The notes under the pieces: model-generated | What the model was told of the DNA's origin: nothing | The model's database searches: none | Seen by the model: only the letters and a program-made list of their open reading frames with translations | Translations under genes and position numbers: made by a program | NCBI RefSeq assembly: GCF_900105025.1 | Contig: NZ_LT629759.1 | Location: forward strand, 1,364,001 to 1,428,000 | Length of the DNA stretch: 64,000 nucleotides | Direction of reading: 5' to 3' | Source: Parafannyhessea umbonata | Lineage (GTDB): Bacteria; Actinomycetota; Coriobacteriia; Coriobacteriales; Atopobiaceae | In this document: positions 56,996 through 64,000 of the stretch, one piece after another | Numbering within the stretch: the first letter of the stretch is position 1 | Layout of the letters: each line of letters opens with the position of its first letter

Positions 56996-57014
56996 CATCC
57001 CGCGTGACCTACGC

Positions 57015-57047
57015 AAAAAGACGGAGGAGAAGGACCGCTCCCTCTCC
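57015..57047 (-). terminator. Terminator after the NuoF-like gene
   Basis: On the minus strand GGAGAGGGA-GCGG-TCCTTCTCC (57026-57047) is followed by TCCGTCTTTTT. It lies 44 bp past the stop of the 57091 gene and fits an intrinsic terminator. Confidence 0.8.
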
Positions 57048-57090
57048 CCCATCTTCAAGCTAGACCGTTGCCATCGCTCAGCCGCGGCGC

Positions 57091-58161
57091 CTACTTCTTC
57101 CTGCGCACGGGAATGGGCCTCGGCGGCGTCTTCGGCTTCTTCGCGCCGGCCTTCACCACGGCGCCCTCGCCGCACGCGTCCAGGCAGCGTCCGCACTGCG
57201 TGCACTTGCGCTGGTCGATCACGTGCACAAAGTTCGCCTTGCCCATGATGGCGCCGTCCTCGCACGCGTCCAGGCAGTCGCCGCAGCCGGTGCAGCGGGA
57301 CACCAGGATATGGAAGGTCTTGTACGCGTCGCACGCGCCGGCCGGACACACCTTGCGCGCGTAGTGGGCAGAGATCTCGTCGCCAAACAGCGCACACGTC
57401 TGGCGCACGGTCTTCGCGAGCACGCGACCCACCTCGCACAGCGACTGCCCCTCCATCATGGGAGCAAGATCCTGCAGAAGCTCCAGGTCGCCGGACTTGC
57501 CGCGCTTGTGGCAGACGTCCTCCAGAATCGTGGCCATCTGGTACGAGCCCTCGTGGCCGAACACACAGTGCCCGCACGTCTCGTGGCGGTACTCGCGGCA
57601 GATCCTCAACAGCTCGTCGGCCATGCAGCAGTCCGCGCCAAACACGCGCACCACGTCGCTGGCGAGAAGAACGTCGCCCTCGCCTGAGGCCGCGACCATG
57701 TCGCCCTGCGGAAATCCCAGGTACACGGCCTTTGCGTCCTCCACGCCGGCCGCCTTGGCCAGTTCCGCCACGCTCACCTGCGCCGGCAGCTCCACCGGCT
57801 CGGTCGCGCCGTTCACGTACACGAGCTTCGGCGCGCCCTCGCCGCGCAGCCACGCCTCGCCGCCCACCAGGGTGTCTGAGGCAGAGCCGGTCACGGCCGA
57901 GGGTATGGGCTTCTCGCCCGCAAACAGGCGGGCGGCGGCGGTGTCGTTGCCGTACACGTAGCCAAACGAAGCGTCGGCGCGTGCGACGGCGACGCCCGCC
58001 GCCTCGAACGCGTCGCAGAGCTCGGGCTCGTCCGCCGGAAGGACCACGCGGGCCCCCTCGGCCGCCGCCTTCCGGACGGCCGCGTCCACGTCGGCCTTGA
58101 GGGCCACGAGCGCCGCGGGCGCCTGCGCGTACGCGGGCATGAAGTTTATAGTCAGTGCCAT
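57091..58161 (-). CDS. NuoF-C-terminal-like Fe-S protein with two ferredoxin modules
   Basis: This 356-residue protein has an N-terminal region without the usual NuoF FMN/NADH fold, an SLBB-like segment (KLVYVNGATEPVELP), a NuoF-type Cys module near residue 195 (ETCGHCVFGHEGS, and TCALFGDE later) and a C-terminal 2[4Fe-4S] ferredoxin (CTGCGDCLDACEDGA, CTQCGRCLDACGEGA). The module has only two of the three clustered Cys of NuoF (CGxCxPC becomes CGHCVFG). The ATG at 58161 begins MALTINFM; the gene starts 11 bp after its upstream partner ends. Electron-transfer role is inferred from domain content; no substrate site is recognisable. Confidence 0.83.
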   Translation of the reverse strand: MALTINFMPAYAQAPAALVALKADVDAAVRKAAAEGARVVLPADEPELCDAFEAAGVAVARADASFGYVYGNDTAAARLFAGEKPIPSAVTGSASDTLVGGEAWLRGEGAPKLVYVNGATEPVELPAQVSVAELAKAAGVEDAKAVYLGFPQGDMVAASGEGDVLLASDVVRVFGADCCMADELLRICREYRHETCGHCVFGHEGSYQMATILEDVCHKRGKSGDLELLQDLAPMMEGQSLCEVGRVLAKTVRQTCALFGDEISAHYARKVCPAGACDAYKTFHILVSRCTGCGDCLDACEDGAIMGKANFVHVIDQRKCTQCGRCLDACGEGAVVKAGAKKPKTPPRPIPVRRKK

Positions 58162-58172
58162 GGGGGTCCCTC

Positions 58173-60296
58173 CTAGTACTCGTTCCACAGGCGCGGGCGC
58201 GTCAGGGTCAGCCTGAGGTCGCACTGCAGGCAGCGCGACGCCTCGTGCTCGGCCTCGGACTCCGAGAACGGGCACTCGTACGGGCGGAAGTCCGCCTTGC
58301 GCTCCTGCGCGGGCTCCATCTTGGGCTCAGTCGGCTCGTCGTAGAAGCCGGCGGGCACCTTGCCGATGCGCTGTACCGGCACCTCCGCGTCGAGAAGAAC
58401 CTCGGAGATGTCGCCGTCGCCGCCCAGGAAGCGGTCGATCGCCTCGGCAGACTCGCGTCCGCCCTCGATCGCGCCGATGACGGACTTCGTGCCCGTCACG
58501 GCGTCGCCGGCCGCGAACACGCCGTCCTCGCTCGTGCGGTGCTCGGCGTCCGCCACCACGTACGGGCCGTGCGTGAGCTCCAGGCCCATGTCGCGCGTGT
58601 CCTCTGGCTTCTGGCCCACGGCGAAGATCACGTAGTCCGCCGGGATCGTGAGCTCGCCGCCCTCGACGAGCTCCGTCACGGGACGATGCTGCTCGTCGAA
58701 GTAGAACTTCGCAATCTTGTGCACGGTCATGGCGCCGACGTGGCCGGGCCTCTCCGCACTCTCGTCGATGGAGGTGAACGCGTAGGCGTCGTGAAGCGTG
58801 ACGCCCTCCTCCGCGGCCTCCTCGCGCTCCTCCGGCGTGGAGGTCATGACCGCCTCGGCCTCGAGGCAGCACACGTCGACGCTCGTTGCGCCCAGGCGGA
58901 CGGCCGTGCGGGCGCAGTCGTAGGCGACGTTGCCGCCGCCAAGCACGACGACGCGGCCGCGCACATCCATGGGCTCGCCCTTGCGGGCCGCCTTCAGGAA
59001 GTCGGTGTTGCGGATGACGCCCTCAAGGTCGTGGCCCGGAGTGGGAAGCACGGTTCCGTCGAACGTGCCCACGGACACCAGGACCGCGTCGAACTCGGAC
59101 TTGAGCGCCTTCGGGTCGCGCACGCGCTCGCCGCAGCGGATCTCGACGCGCGGCTCCGCGTCGTCGCCCTGCGTCACGTCCAGAATCGTCTGGATCTCGC
59201 GGTCGAGCACCTCGTCGGGAAGGCGGTACGCGGGGATGCCGTAACGCAGCTGGCCGCCGGCCTTCTGCTCCGCCTCGAACACGACGACGTGGTGGCCCTT
59301 CTCGGCCAGATAGTAGGCCGCGGTGAGGCCCGCGGGGCCGGCGCCCAGGATGGCGACCCTCTTGCCGGTCAGCGCGTCGTGGCGCGTGCGCCGGCGCCAC
59401 TCGCCGGTGTCGCGCACGGCGGCCGCACGCTTCAGGCGGCAGATGGACAGCGGGCCCTCCAGGTGGTTGCGCTTGCACTCGCCCTGACAGTTGTGCGTGC
59501 AGATGGAGCCCAGCGTCTCGGGGAACGGCACGCGCTCGCGGACGACGGCCGTGGCCTTTTCCCACTCGCCGTTCTTGACGTGGCGCAGGTAGCGCGGGAT
59601 GTCGATGTGCGCGGGGCAGCCGGACCTGCAGGGGACCACGTTGTCCTCGCGGGAGCGGCCCTCCTTCGCGAGGCCGAGCGTGTCGACGATCGAGCCCGTG
59701 GGGCACACCTCGACGCAGGCGCCGCAGAAGCGGCAGCCGGCCTCCTCGAGCGAGACGCCGCCGTCGATGCCGATGCGGATGCCCTCCGGCGTGCGCTGGT
59801 AGTCGAGGACGCCCACGCCGCGCAGCTCGCGGCAGGCGCGCACGCAGCGGCCGCAGCGGATGCAGCGCGTGAACATGTGCGTGATGAGCGGGTTCGTGTC
59901 GTCCGTCGCGACGGTGCGGGCGCGGCAGCGCCAGCGCGCGGGCGATACGCCCAGGTACTGGTACATGCTCTGCAGCTCGCACACGCCGTACTTCGGGCAG
60001 CCCGTGCAGTCGGACGGGTGCGTCGCCAGTATGAGCTCCATGGCCATGCGGCGCACGTCCTCCGCCGCCTTCGCGTGGGAGTCGACCACCATGCCCTCGC
60101 GCACCGGGGTCTTGCACGCGGGGACCGCGGGGCCCTCGCCGTCGACCACGATGGAGCAGAGCCTGCAGCCGCCCACGGCCTCAAGGTCGGGGTGCTTGCA
60201 GATGTGCGGGATGAAGACGCCCGCGTCGAGCGCGGCGTCAAGCACCGACGCCCCCTCGCGGGCCTCGACCTCCGTACCGTCAATCGTTAGCTTCAC
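58173..60296 (-). CDS. NuoG-N-terminal/GltD-type FAD-NAD(P) oxidoreductase fusion
   Basis: The 707-residue protein begins with a 2Fe-2S domain (ICKHPDLEAVGGCRLCSI, VPACKTPVREG), then a His-Cys3 4Fe-4S site (HPSDCTGCPKYGVC), two ferredoxin modules (CIRCGRCVRAC, CRFCGACVEVC), the GltD Fe-S linker (CRSGCPAHIDIPRYL, CTHNCQGECKRN), FAD motif ILGAGPAGLTAAYYL, NAD(P) motif VLGGGNVAYDCARTA and a C-terminal ASRCLQCDL motif. This combines NuoG-type and NfnB-type elements, as in hydrogenase- or formate-dehydrogenase-linked NAD(P)H oxidoreductases. The GTG at 60296 follows AGAGGAAC. It is coupled (11 bp) to the NuoF-like gene. Partner and acceptor are unknown. Confidence 0.87.
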   Translation of the reverse strand: MKLTIDGTEVEAREGASVLDAALDAGVFIPHICKHPDLEAVGGCRLCSIVVDGEGPAVPACKTPVREGMVVDSHAKAAEDVRRMAMELILATHPSDCTGCPKYGVCELQSMYQYLGVSPARWRCRARTVATDDTNPLITHMFTRCIRCGRCVRACRELRGVGVLDYQRTPEGIRIGIDGGVSLEEAGCRFCGACVEVCPTGSIVDTLGLAKEGRSREDNVVPCRSGCPAHIDIPRYLRHVKNGEWEKATAVVRERVPFPETLGSICTHNCQGECKRNHLEGPLSICRLKRAAAVRDTGEWRRRTRHDALTGKRVAILGAGPAGLTAAYYLAEKGHHVVVFEAEQKAGGQLRYGIPAYRLPDEVLDREIQTILDVTQGDDAEPRVEIRCGERVRDPKALKSEFDAVLVSVGTFDGTVLPTPGHDLEGVIRNTDFLKAARKGEPMDVRGRVVVLGGGNVAYDCARTAVRLGATSVDVCCLEAEAVMTSTPEEREEAAEEGVTLHDAYAFTSIDESAERPGHVGAMTVHKIAKFYFDEQHRPVTELVEGGELTIPADYVIFAVGQKPEDTRDMGLELTHGPYVVADAEHRTSEDGVFAAGDAVTGTKSVIGAIEGGRESAEAIDRFLGGDGDISEVLLDAEVPVQRIGKVPAGFYDEPTEPKMEPAQERKADFRPYECPFSESEAEHEASRCLQCDLRLTLTRPRLWNEY

Positions 60297-60342
60297 GTGT
60301 GTTCCTCTCGCCGGGGCGCGCGTGCGCCCGTCCCTCATACGA

Positions 60343-60372
60343 CCGCGGGACCTTCGCACGAAGGCCCCGCGG
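60343..60372 (-). promoter_or_regulatory. Strong intercistronic stem-loop
   Basis: CCGCGGG-A-CCTTCG-CA-CGAAGG-C-CCCGCGG forms a nearly perfect 14-bp stem between the flavoprotein stop and the NuoG/GltD start. No U-run follows, so it may stabilise or process the mRNA and set relative expression rather than terminate. Confidence 0.6.
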
Positions 60373-60397
60373 CAGTCAGTGTTCTAGAGCTTAGGCA

Positions 60398-61921
60398 CTA
60401 GTCCCAGTCCTCGTCACCTGCGGACTCCGCTACGCGCTCGGCGGCATTCTCGCCGGCGATGCGGCCGGAGTTCAGGCAGAAGCCCATGGTGTTGCCGGGG
60501 ATGGAGTAGTTGTAGGAGTCGCCGTAGATGGTGCAGGCGTCCGTGCCCACGCAGTACAGGCCGTCGATGACCTCGTAGTCGTCGGTCATGACCTCCATGT
60601 TGTGGTTGATGAGCACTCCGCCCAGGGTGCCGTAGGCGCCCACGTACTGGCGGCAGACGTAGAACGGACCCTCCTCGAGCGGCATCATGAACTCGCGCTC
60701 CTTCTCGAAGAGCTCGTCGTAGCCCTCGGCGCACATCTCGTTGTACTGCTCGACGTTCTTCATGAGGCCCTCGGGGTCGATGCCGATCTTCTCGGCCAGC
60801 TCCTCCAGGGTGTCGGCCTGCGCGATGACGTGGTTGCCGGCGCCGTCCACGTACGTGTCCAGGTCGCGCTGCCACTGCTCGTCGAAGCCCTGGTAGAGGT
60901 CGTGCGGGTGGACGTGGCTCACGATGTCGGGTCCGTCCTTCTTCCAGTGGCGCAGCATCTTGGAGTCGAAGATCGAGAACGCGACCTTGCCGGGCAGGTG
61001 GTTGATGGCATTGCCGACGAAGGTGGTGTTGAAGATGTCGTCCTCGGGCATGAAGCGCTCGCCGGTCTTGTCGCACCAGTAGCACGGCTGGCGGAACGCG
61101 CCCTCCACGTAGAAGTGGTTCATGTTGTCGGGCAGCTGGTACATCATCTCCATGCTGACGGGGGTGTGGCCGGCGCCGACCTCGTGGCACATGTTGTAGC
61201 CGTCGCCGTCCATGCCGGGAACGGCGAAGGAGTACAGGTTCTTGCCCCAGTCAAGGCCGATCTTGTCGTGGATCATCTTCGCGTTGTTGCCGAAGCCGCC
61301 GGTGGCCACGATGACCTCCTGGCAGGAGATGGTGACCTCCTCGCCGTCCTTGTTCGTGGCGACGACGCCGCACACGGCGCCCTCGTCGTTGGTGAGCAGC
61401 TTCTTGCCCGGGCACTCGAACATGAACTCGACGCCCAGGTCGGTCGCGCGCTCGGTCATGCGCTTAATCATCGTGGTAGCGGCGCGGGGACCCGGCTCGG
61501 AGCCGTCCTCGGGCTGCACCACGTGCCAGGTGTACTCGCCGTCGGCATAGGCGCGGGTGCGCTCGCGGGCGCGGAACGCCGGGCGCACGGAGTTGAACAC
61601 GACGCCCATGTCCTGCAGCCACTTGATGGTGTCGCCGCTCTTGAAGTAGTACGCGCGGACCAGGCGCGGGTCGACCTGGTAGTGGGTGTAGAACATGTGG
61701 CGACGGAACAGCTCGCCGGGCGTGACCTCGATCATCGAGGCGCGCTGCACGGGGGAGCCTGCCGCGCAGGGGCCCATGCCCATGTTGGCGGCGCCGCCGG
61801 TGTTGGACGCCTTCTCGAGCGTGATGACGCGCGCGCCTCCCTCCGCTGCGGCAATGGATGCTGCCAGGCCAGAAAGGCCGGCGGCCACTACGACGACGTC
61901 TGTCTCGAGCTCTTGTGCCAT
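60398..61921 (-). CDS. Soluble fumarate-reductase-type FAD flavoprotein
   Basis: This 507-residue flavoprotein belongs to the flavocytochrome c/fumarate reductase FAD family used for reducing double bonds in diverse acceptors. It has an FAD motif VVVVAAGLSGLAASIAAA (a variant, with Ala for the first Gly), EKASNTGGAANMG, IVATGGFGNNA, and the C-terminal GDSYNYSIPGNTMGFCLNSGR that caps the FAD site. No signal peptide, heme or FMN-binding domain is present, so it is a cytoplasmic single-domain reductase needing an electron donor. AGGAGG precedes the ATG at 61921. The neighbours supply candidate donors. Substrate is not identifiable from sequence. Confidence 0.87.
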   Translation of the reverse strand: MAQELETDVVVVAAGLSGLAASIAAAEGGARVITLEKASNTGGAANMGMGPCAAGSPVQRASMIEVTPGELFRRHMFYTHYQVDPRLVRAYYFKSGDTIKWLQDMGVVFNSVRPAFRARERTRAYADGEYTWHVVQPEDGSEPGPRAATTMIKRMTERATDLGVEFMFECPGKKLLTNDEGAVCGVVATNKDGEEVTISCQEVIVATGGFGNNAKMIHDKIGLDWGKNLYSFAVPGMDGDGYNMCHEVGAGHTPVSMEMMYQLPDNMNHFYVEGAFRQPCYWCDKTGERFMPEDDIFNTTFVGNAINHLPGKVAFSIFDSKMLRHWKKDGPDIVSHVHPHDLYQGFDEQWQRDLDTYVDGAGNHVIAQADTLEELAEKIGIDPEGLMKNVEQYNEMCAEGYDELFEKEREFMMPLEEGPFYVCRQYVGAYGTLGGVLINHNMEVMTDDYEVIDGLYCVGTDACTIYGDSYNYSIPGNTMGFCLNSGRIAGENAAERVAESAGDEDWD

Positions 61922-62081
61922 GGGATTCCTCCTCGGATAAACCCTGCTCTTCCCGCGCTCTGGCGCGGCAACTTTCATGTTTATTCTGTTCGCAAGGCCC
62001 TGCCTCGCATATGTGCAGCTGAACAACTTTTGGCCCACCGCGGCGTCCCGCACTGTGCGTGCGTGGAGTCAGAACACGCTT

Positions 62082-62113
62082 GCGGGCGAGAAGGACGCGT
62101 CCTTCTCGCCCGC
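62082..62113. repeat. 32-bp perfect palindrome between reductase and flavodoxin genes
   Basis: Sixteen-base arms GCGGGCGAGAAGGACG and CGTCCTTCTCGCCCGC meet with no spacer. The arms contain a variant of the GGGCGAGAAGAGC motif. It lies 34 bp past the flavodoxin stop and 161 bp before the flavoprotein start. It may be a terminator, a cruciform or a large dyad operator. Confidence 0.7.
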
Positions 62114-62146
62114 GTAGGACGCCTTGCGTCGGGGGCCTTCGCCCTC

Positions 62147-63121
62147 CTAGCGCTCGGGCATCGTCGGCTGGATGAACTCCTTGTAGCGAGCGACGCGCTG
62201 CTTGTACTCGTCGCCACGCTGCAGCTTTGCGAGCTCGCCCTCCATGCGCGCGATGTCCTCGCCGTGGATCTGCTTGCCCTCGGCGGTGTCGTGCGCGCGG
62301 AACAGGCCGCGCTCGTCGTAGCACTCCTCGTCGCGGTACTCGACCTCGACCTTGCCTTCGTTCACATGCACATGACCCTCGAGGCCGCACACGGAGCAGA
62401 TGGCCTTGTCGGTGCCGGGGACCAGATAGAAGTCGTTGGCGTTGCAGTGGGGGCAGACGCCCTTCTCGCCCTGGTACTGGGCGTGCTCGGGGTCCTTGGC
62501 CGCACGGGCGAGGTTAATGCCGATCTGGTGGGCGCGGGACACGACGGCGTCGTCCATCAGGGCGCGCTTGCTCCAGGGCACCCACTCGTTGTCGATGATC
62601 TTCCACGTGGGCGTCATGGACTGGATCGCGTGGTCGGACTGGGCGTGCGTGCCCCAGTCGGAGCCGCCGATCGCGATGTAGCTCACGGGCTTGCCCGGGC
62701 AGATCACACGCGGGTCCGGCTCCTTGGACGGCTTGCCCTCGGCGGCGAGCCCCTGCGCGATCCGGGTGGACAGCACGTTGTTGCCCGTGTCCATGCGGGG
62801 CCCGAAGCGGTCCATGATCGTGTGGAAGAGTCCGGACGCGCCCGTCTCGAAGATGGGGTCGCACATGACGATGCCGTCGGCCTCGGCCATCTTGAAGAAC
62901 AGCCAGTCGAAGTCGTCCTTGTGGATGCAGCGGTTGCCGCGGCCGCCCATGAGCGACTTCACGCACGCGATGCAGCCGGTGCAGTGGCGGATGTCCAGGT
63001 CCTGCGCGCGGATGAACTCCACGTCGCAGCCCTCCTCCACCGCGCCCATGAGCGCCTCCTTGCAGATGGAGTCGTTGTTGCCGTTCTTGGTGCCAAACGA
63101 GATGCCAAGTACCTTTGCCAT
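62147..63121 (-). CDS. Iron-sulfur flavodoxin-type NAD(P)H-dependent FMN reductase
   Basis: This 324-residue protein has a flavodoxin-like N-terminus (ISFGTKNGNNDSICKEAL, a phosphate loop) followed by CTGCIACVKSL and a further Cys (NRCIHKDD), as in iron-sulfur flavoproteins. The FMN-site region includes GASGLFHTIMDRFGP and IAIGGSDWGTH. A C-terminal zinc ribbon (CPHCNAND, CSVCGLEG) and a helical tail follow. It could pass NAD(P)H-derived electrons to the adjacent flavoprotein. The ATG at 63121 has GGAAGGA upstream. It is the first gene after the PucR-type regulator and is preceded by a perfect hairpin (63142-63162) and an inverted repeat. Confidence 0.85.
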   Translation of the reverse strand: MAKVLGISFGTKNGNNDSICKEALMGAVEEGCDVEFIRAQDLDIRHCTGCIACVKSLMGGRGNRCIHKDDFDWLFFKMAEADGIVMCDPIFETGASGLFHTIMDRFGPRMDTGNNVLSTRIAQGLAAEGKPSKEPDPRVICPGKPVSYIAIGGSDWGTHAQSDHAIQSMTPTWKIIDNEWVPWSKRALMDDAVVSRAHQIGINLARAAKDPEHAQYQGEKGVCPHCNANDFYLVPGTDKAICSVCGLEGHVHVNEGKVEVEYRDEECYDERGLFRAHDTAEGKQIHGEDIARMEGELAKLQRGDEYKQRVARYKEFIQPTMPER

Positions 63122-63141
63122 GTCGGTCCTTCCCACGACGC

Positions 63142-63243
63142 GGGGCCGCCCCCGGCGGCCCCTACCCTATGCGGATAGCGTAGGTTGGCAGGCGTTGTGC
63201 TATGGCACCAAAGATTAAAGTGGCAACCACCCAGCTTTGGTGC
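63142..63243 (-). promoter_or_regulatory. Leader hairpin and inverted repeat ahead of the flavodoxin gene
   Basis: GGGGCCGCC-CCC-GGCGGCCCC (63142-63162) is a perfect hairpin 21 bp before the start codon. Farther upstream GCACCAAAG (63205-63213) and CTTTGGTGC (63235-63243) form an inverted repeat with a 21-bp spacer, a candidate binding site for the adjacent PucR-type regulator. Confidence 0.5.
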
Positions 63244-63268
63244 TACGTACCAGAGCGGACGGACGGCG

Positions 63269-64000
63269 CTACGGCATGTCGGAGAGCCCCTCCATGATCG
63301 CCGCGGCAAAGCTCACAGCAAGGCGGTCGTCCCCGTCCTTCAGGTCGAGGTGGAACAGCTCGTCGATCTTGTTCACGCGGTAGAAGTACGTGTTGCGATG
63401 CACCGACAGCGCCTCCGCCGCGTCTGCGGGGCTCCCCGGGAACCGGACGGACGCCACGGCCGTCTGCAGGTACGCGGTGCCGTGGACGCGGTCGTAGGCG
63501 TCCATTGCCACGACGCGCTTGTCCAGCAGCATGCCCTGGGCGCCCGCGAGCTCCGCGTTGTGCGCGATGACCTCGAAGCGGTGCCGCCACAGGTACACGA
63601 CCCTGGTGCCGGCGTGCGGCCGGACGGCGGCGCGCAGCTCGCGGCTCTCGCGCAGCGCGCGCCGCATGGCAAGCAGGTCGCCAAACGGCTCGCTCGAGTA
63701 CGCGCGCATGTCGTTGTTCGTGAGCATCTGCGTCAGGCCGCGGTCGCGCGATACCCTGCGCTCGCAGCGCTCGTACGCGTCGAAGCCCACGTCTTTGGCC
63801 GGCCCCACCGCCACCAGCAGCACGAGCGCGCCGCCCGTGACGCACCAGACGACGCCCGGCATGCTCCTCTGCACGATGGCGCCGGCGCGCGCGTAGTACT
63901 CCTCGTTCGCGTCCGCGGGGCCGCACACGTTCAAGAGCACGTACGTGTCGTCCGCGGCAAGCCCCAAAAGGTCCAGGTGCGCCTGAAGCGCATCCTCGCT
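63269..64000 (-). CDS. PucR-type transcriptional regulator, 5' end outside window
   Basis: The frame stays open to the right edge, so the start is missing; 243 C-terminal residues are visible. They show a GGDEF-like/CdaR-type central region (YDRVHGTAYLQTAVASV) and the PucR C-terminal HTH (AEALSVHRNTYFYRVNKIDELF). PucR/CdaR proteins activate adjacent catabolic genes in response to small effectors. The gene runs in the same direction as the flavodoxin gene 147 bp downstream, so it probably controls the reductase cluster. The ligand is not recognisable. Confidence 0.82.
   Translation of the reverse strand, partial: SEDALQAHLDLLGLAADDTYVLLNVCGPADANEEYYARAGAIVQRSMPGVVWCVTGGALVLLVAVGPAKDVGFDAYERCERRVSRDRGLTQMLTNNDMRAYSSEPFGDLLAMRRALRESRELRAAVRPHAGTRVVYLWRHRFEVIAHNAELAGAQGMLLDKRVVAMDAYDRVHGTAYLQTAVASVRFPGSPADAAEALSVHRNTYFYRVNKIDELFHLDLKDGDDRLAVSFAAAIMEGLSDMP

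Overview
The window is about 64 kb of GC-rich bacterial DNA (roughly two-thirds G+C by eye), densely packed, with mostly AGGAGG-like ribosome sites and some GTG/TTG starts. Housekeeping order (polA-rnhA, rpsA, coaE, uvrB), a GlnR-type orphan regulator, sortase pili, a fructoselysine locus and many soluble Fe-S/FAD oxidoreductases suggest an anaerobic, probably gut-associated Actinobacterium of the class Coriobacteriia (Olsenella/Atopobium-like). That placement is inference from protein character, not a database match. Both ends are cut inside genes: uvrA on the left and a PucR-type regulator on the right. No rRNA, tRNA, CRISPR array or insertion sequence was recognised.

Layout. 1-3.7 kb: uvrA, a decayed pdxT pseudogene and a small membrane protein. 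3.8-7.8 kb: Mrp/NBP35 Fe-S carrier ATPase and two FAD-dependent oxidoreductases. 7.7-12.0 kb: a sortase-dependent pilus operon (LPVTG pilin, VPKTG pilin, class C sortase). 12.5-15.6 kb: a 1021-residue Fe-S/FAD/NAD(P) fusion enzyme. 15.7-20.0 kb: a fructosamine catabolic cluster (frlR, YfcC-type carrier, frlB, frlD). 20.2-34 kb: repair and core genes (uvrB, coaE, rpsA, rnhA, polA) with a lytic transglycosylase, HAD phosphatase, cysteine desulfidase-like protein, an HMA protein and mntP. 34-41.7 kb: zinc-dependent phospholipase C-like protein, cation/proton antiporter, ligA, Nudix hydrolase, HtrA protease. 41.9-47.6 kb: a nitrogen-looking group: GlnR-like regulator, amino-acid ABC ATPase, a fused binding-protein/permease, and a glutamine-synthetase homologue with altered active-site residues. 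47.8-56.4 kb: metal and redox homeostasis (Cys-rich membrane proteins, glutathione peroxidase, CDF and ZIP transporters, Fur/PerR-like regulator, feoB, two feoA) plus gpmA. 57.1-64 kb: a co-oriented electron-transfer cluster (NuoF-like protein, NuoG/GltD fusion, fumarate-reductase-type flavoprotein, Fe-S flavodoxin reductase) behind a PucR-type regulator.

How parts may work together. The last cluster looks like a complete soluble route from NAD(P)H through Fe-S and flavin carriers to an unidentified organic acceptor, and is my best candidate for an undescribed system. Four iron-related genes share an operator-like 18-19 bp element (GTTARCC..TAACT), suggesting one iron regulon. The GS-like gene carries a good match to the published GlnR box and lies near the GlnR-like gene. 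Other unexplained structures are a 500-bp field of GGGTGTGTACCC-type repeats (56.5-57.0 kb), a recurring 13-mer GGGCGAGAAGAGC, a 32-bp perfect palindrome at 62.1 kb, and paired hairpin repeats in the pilin leader.
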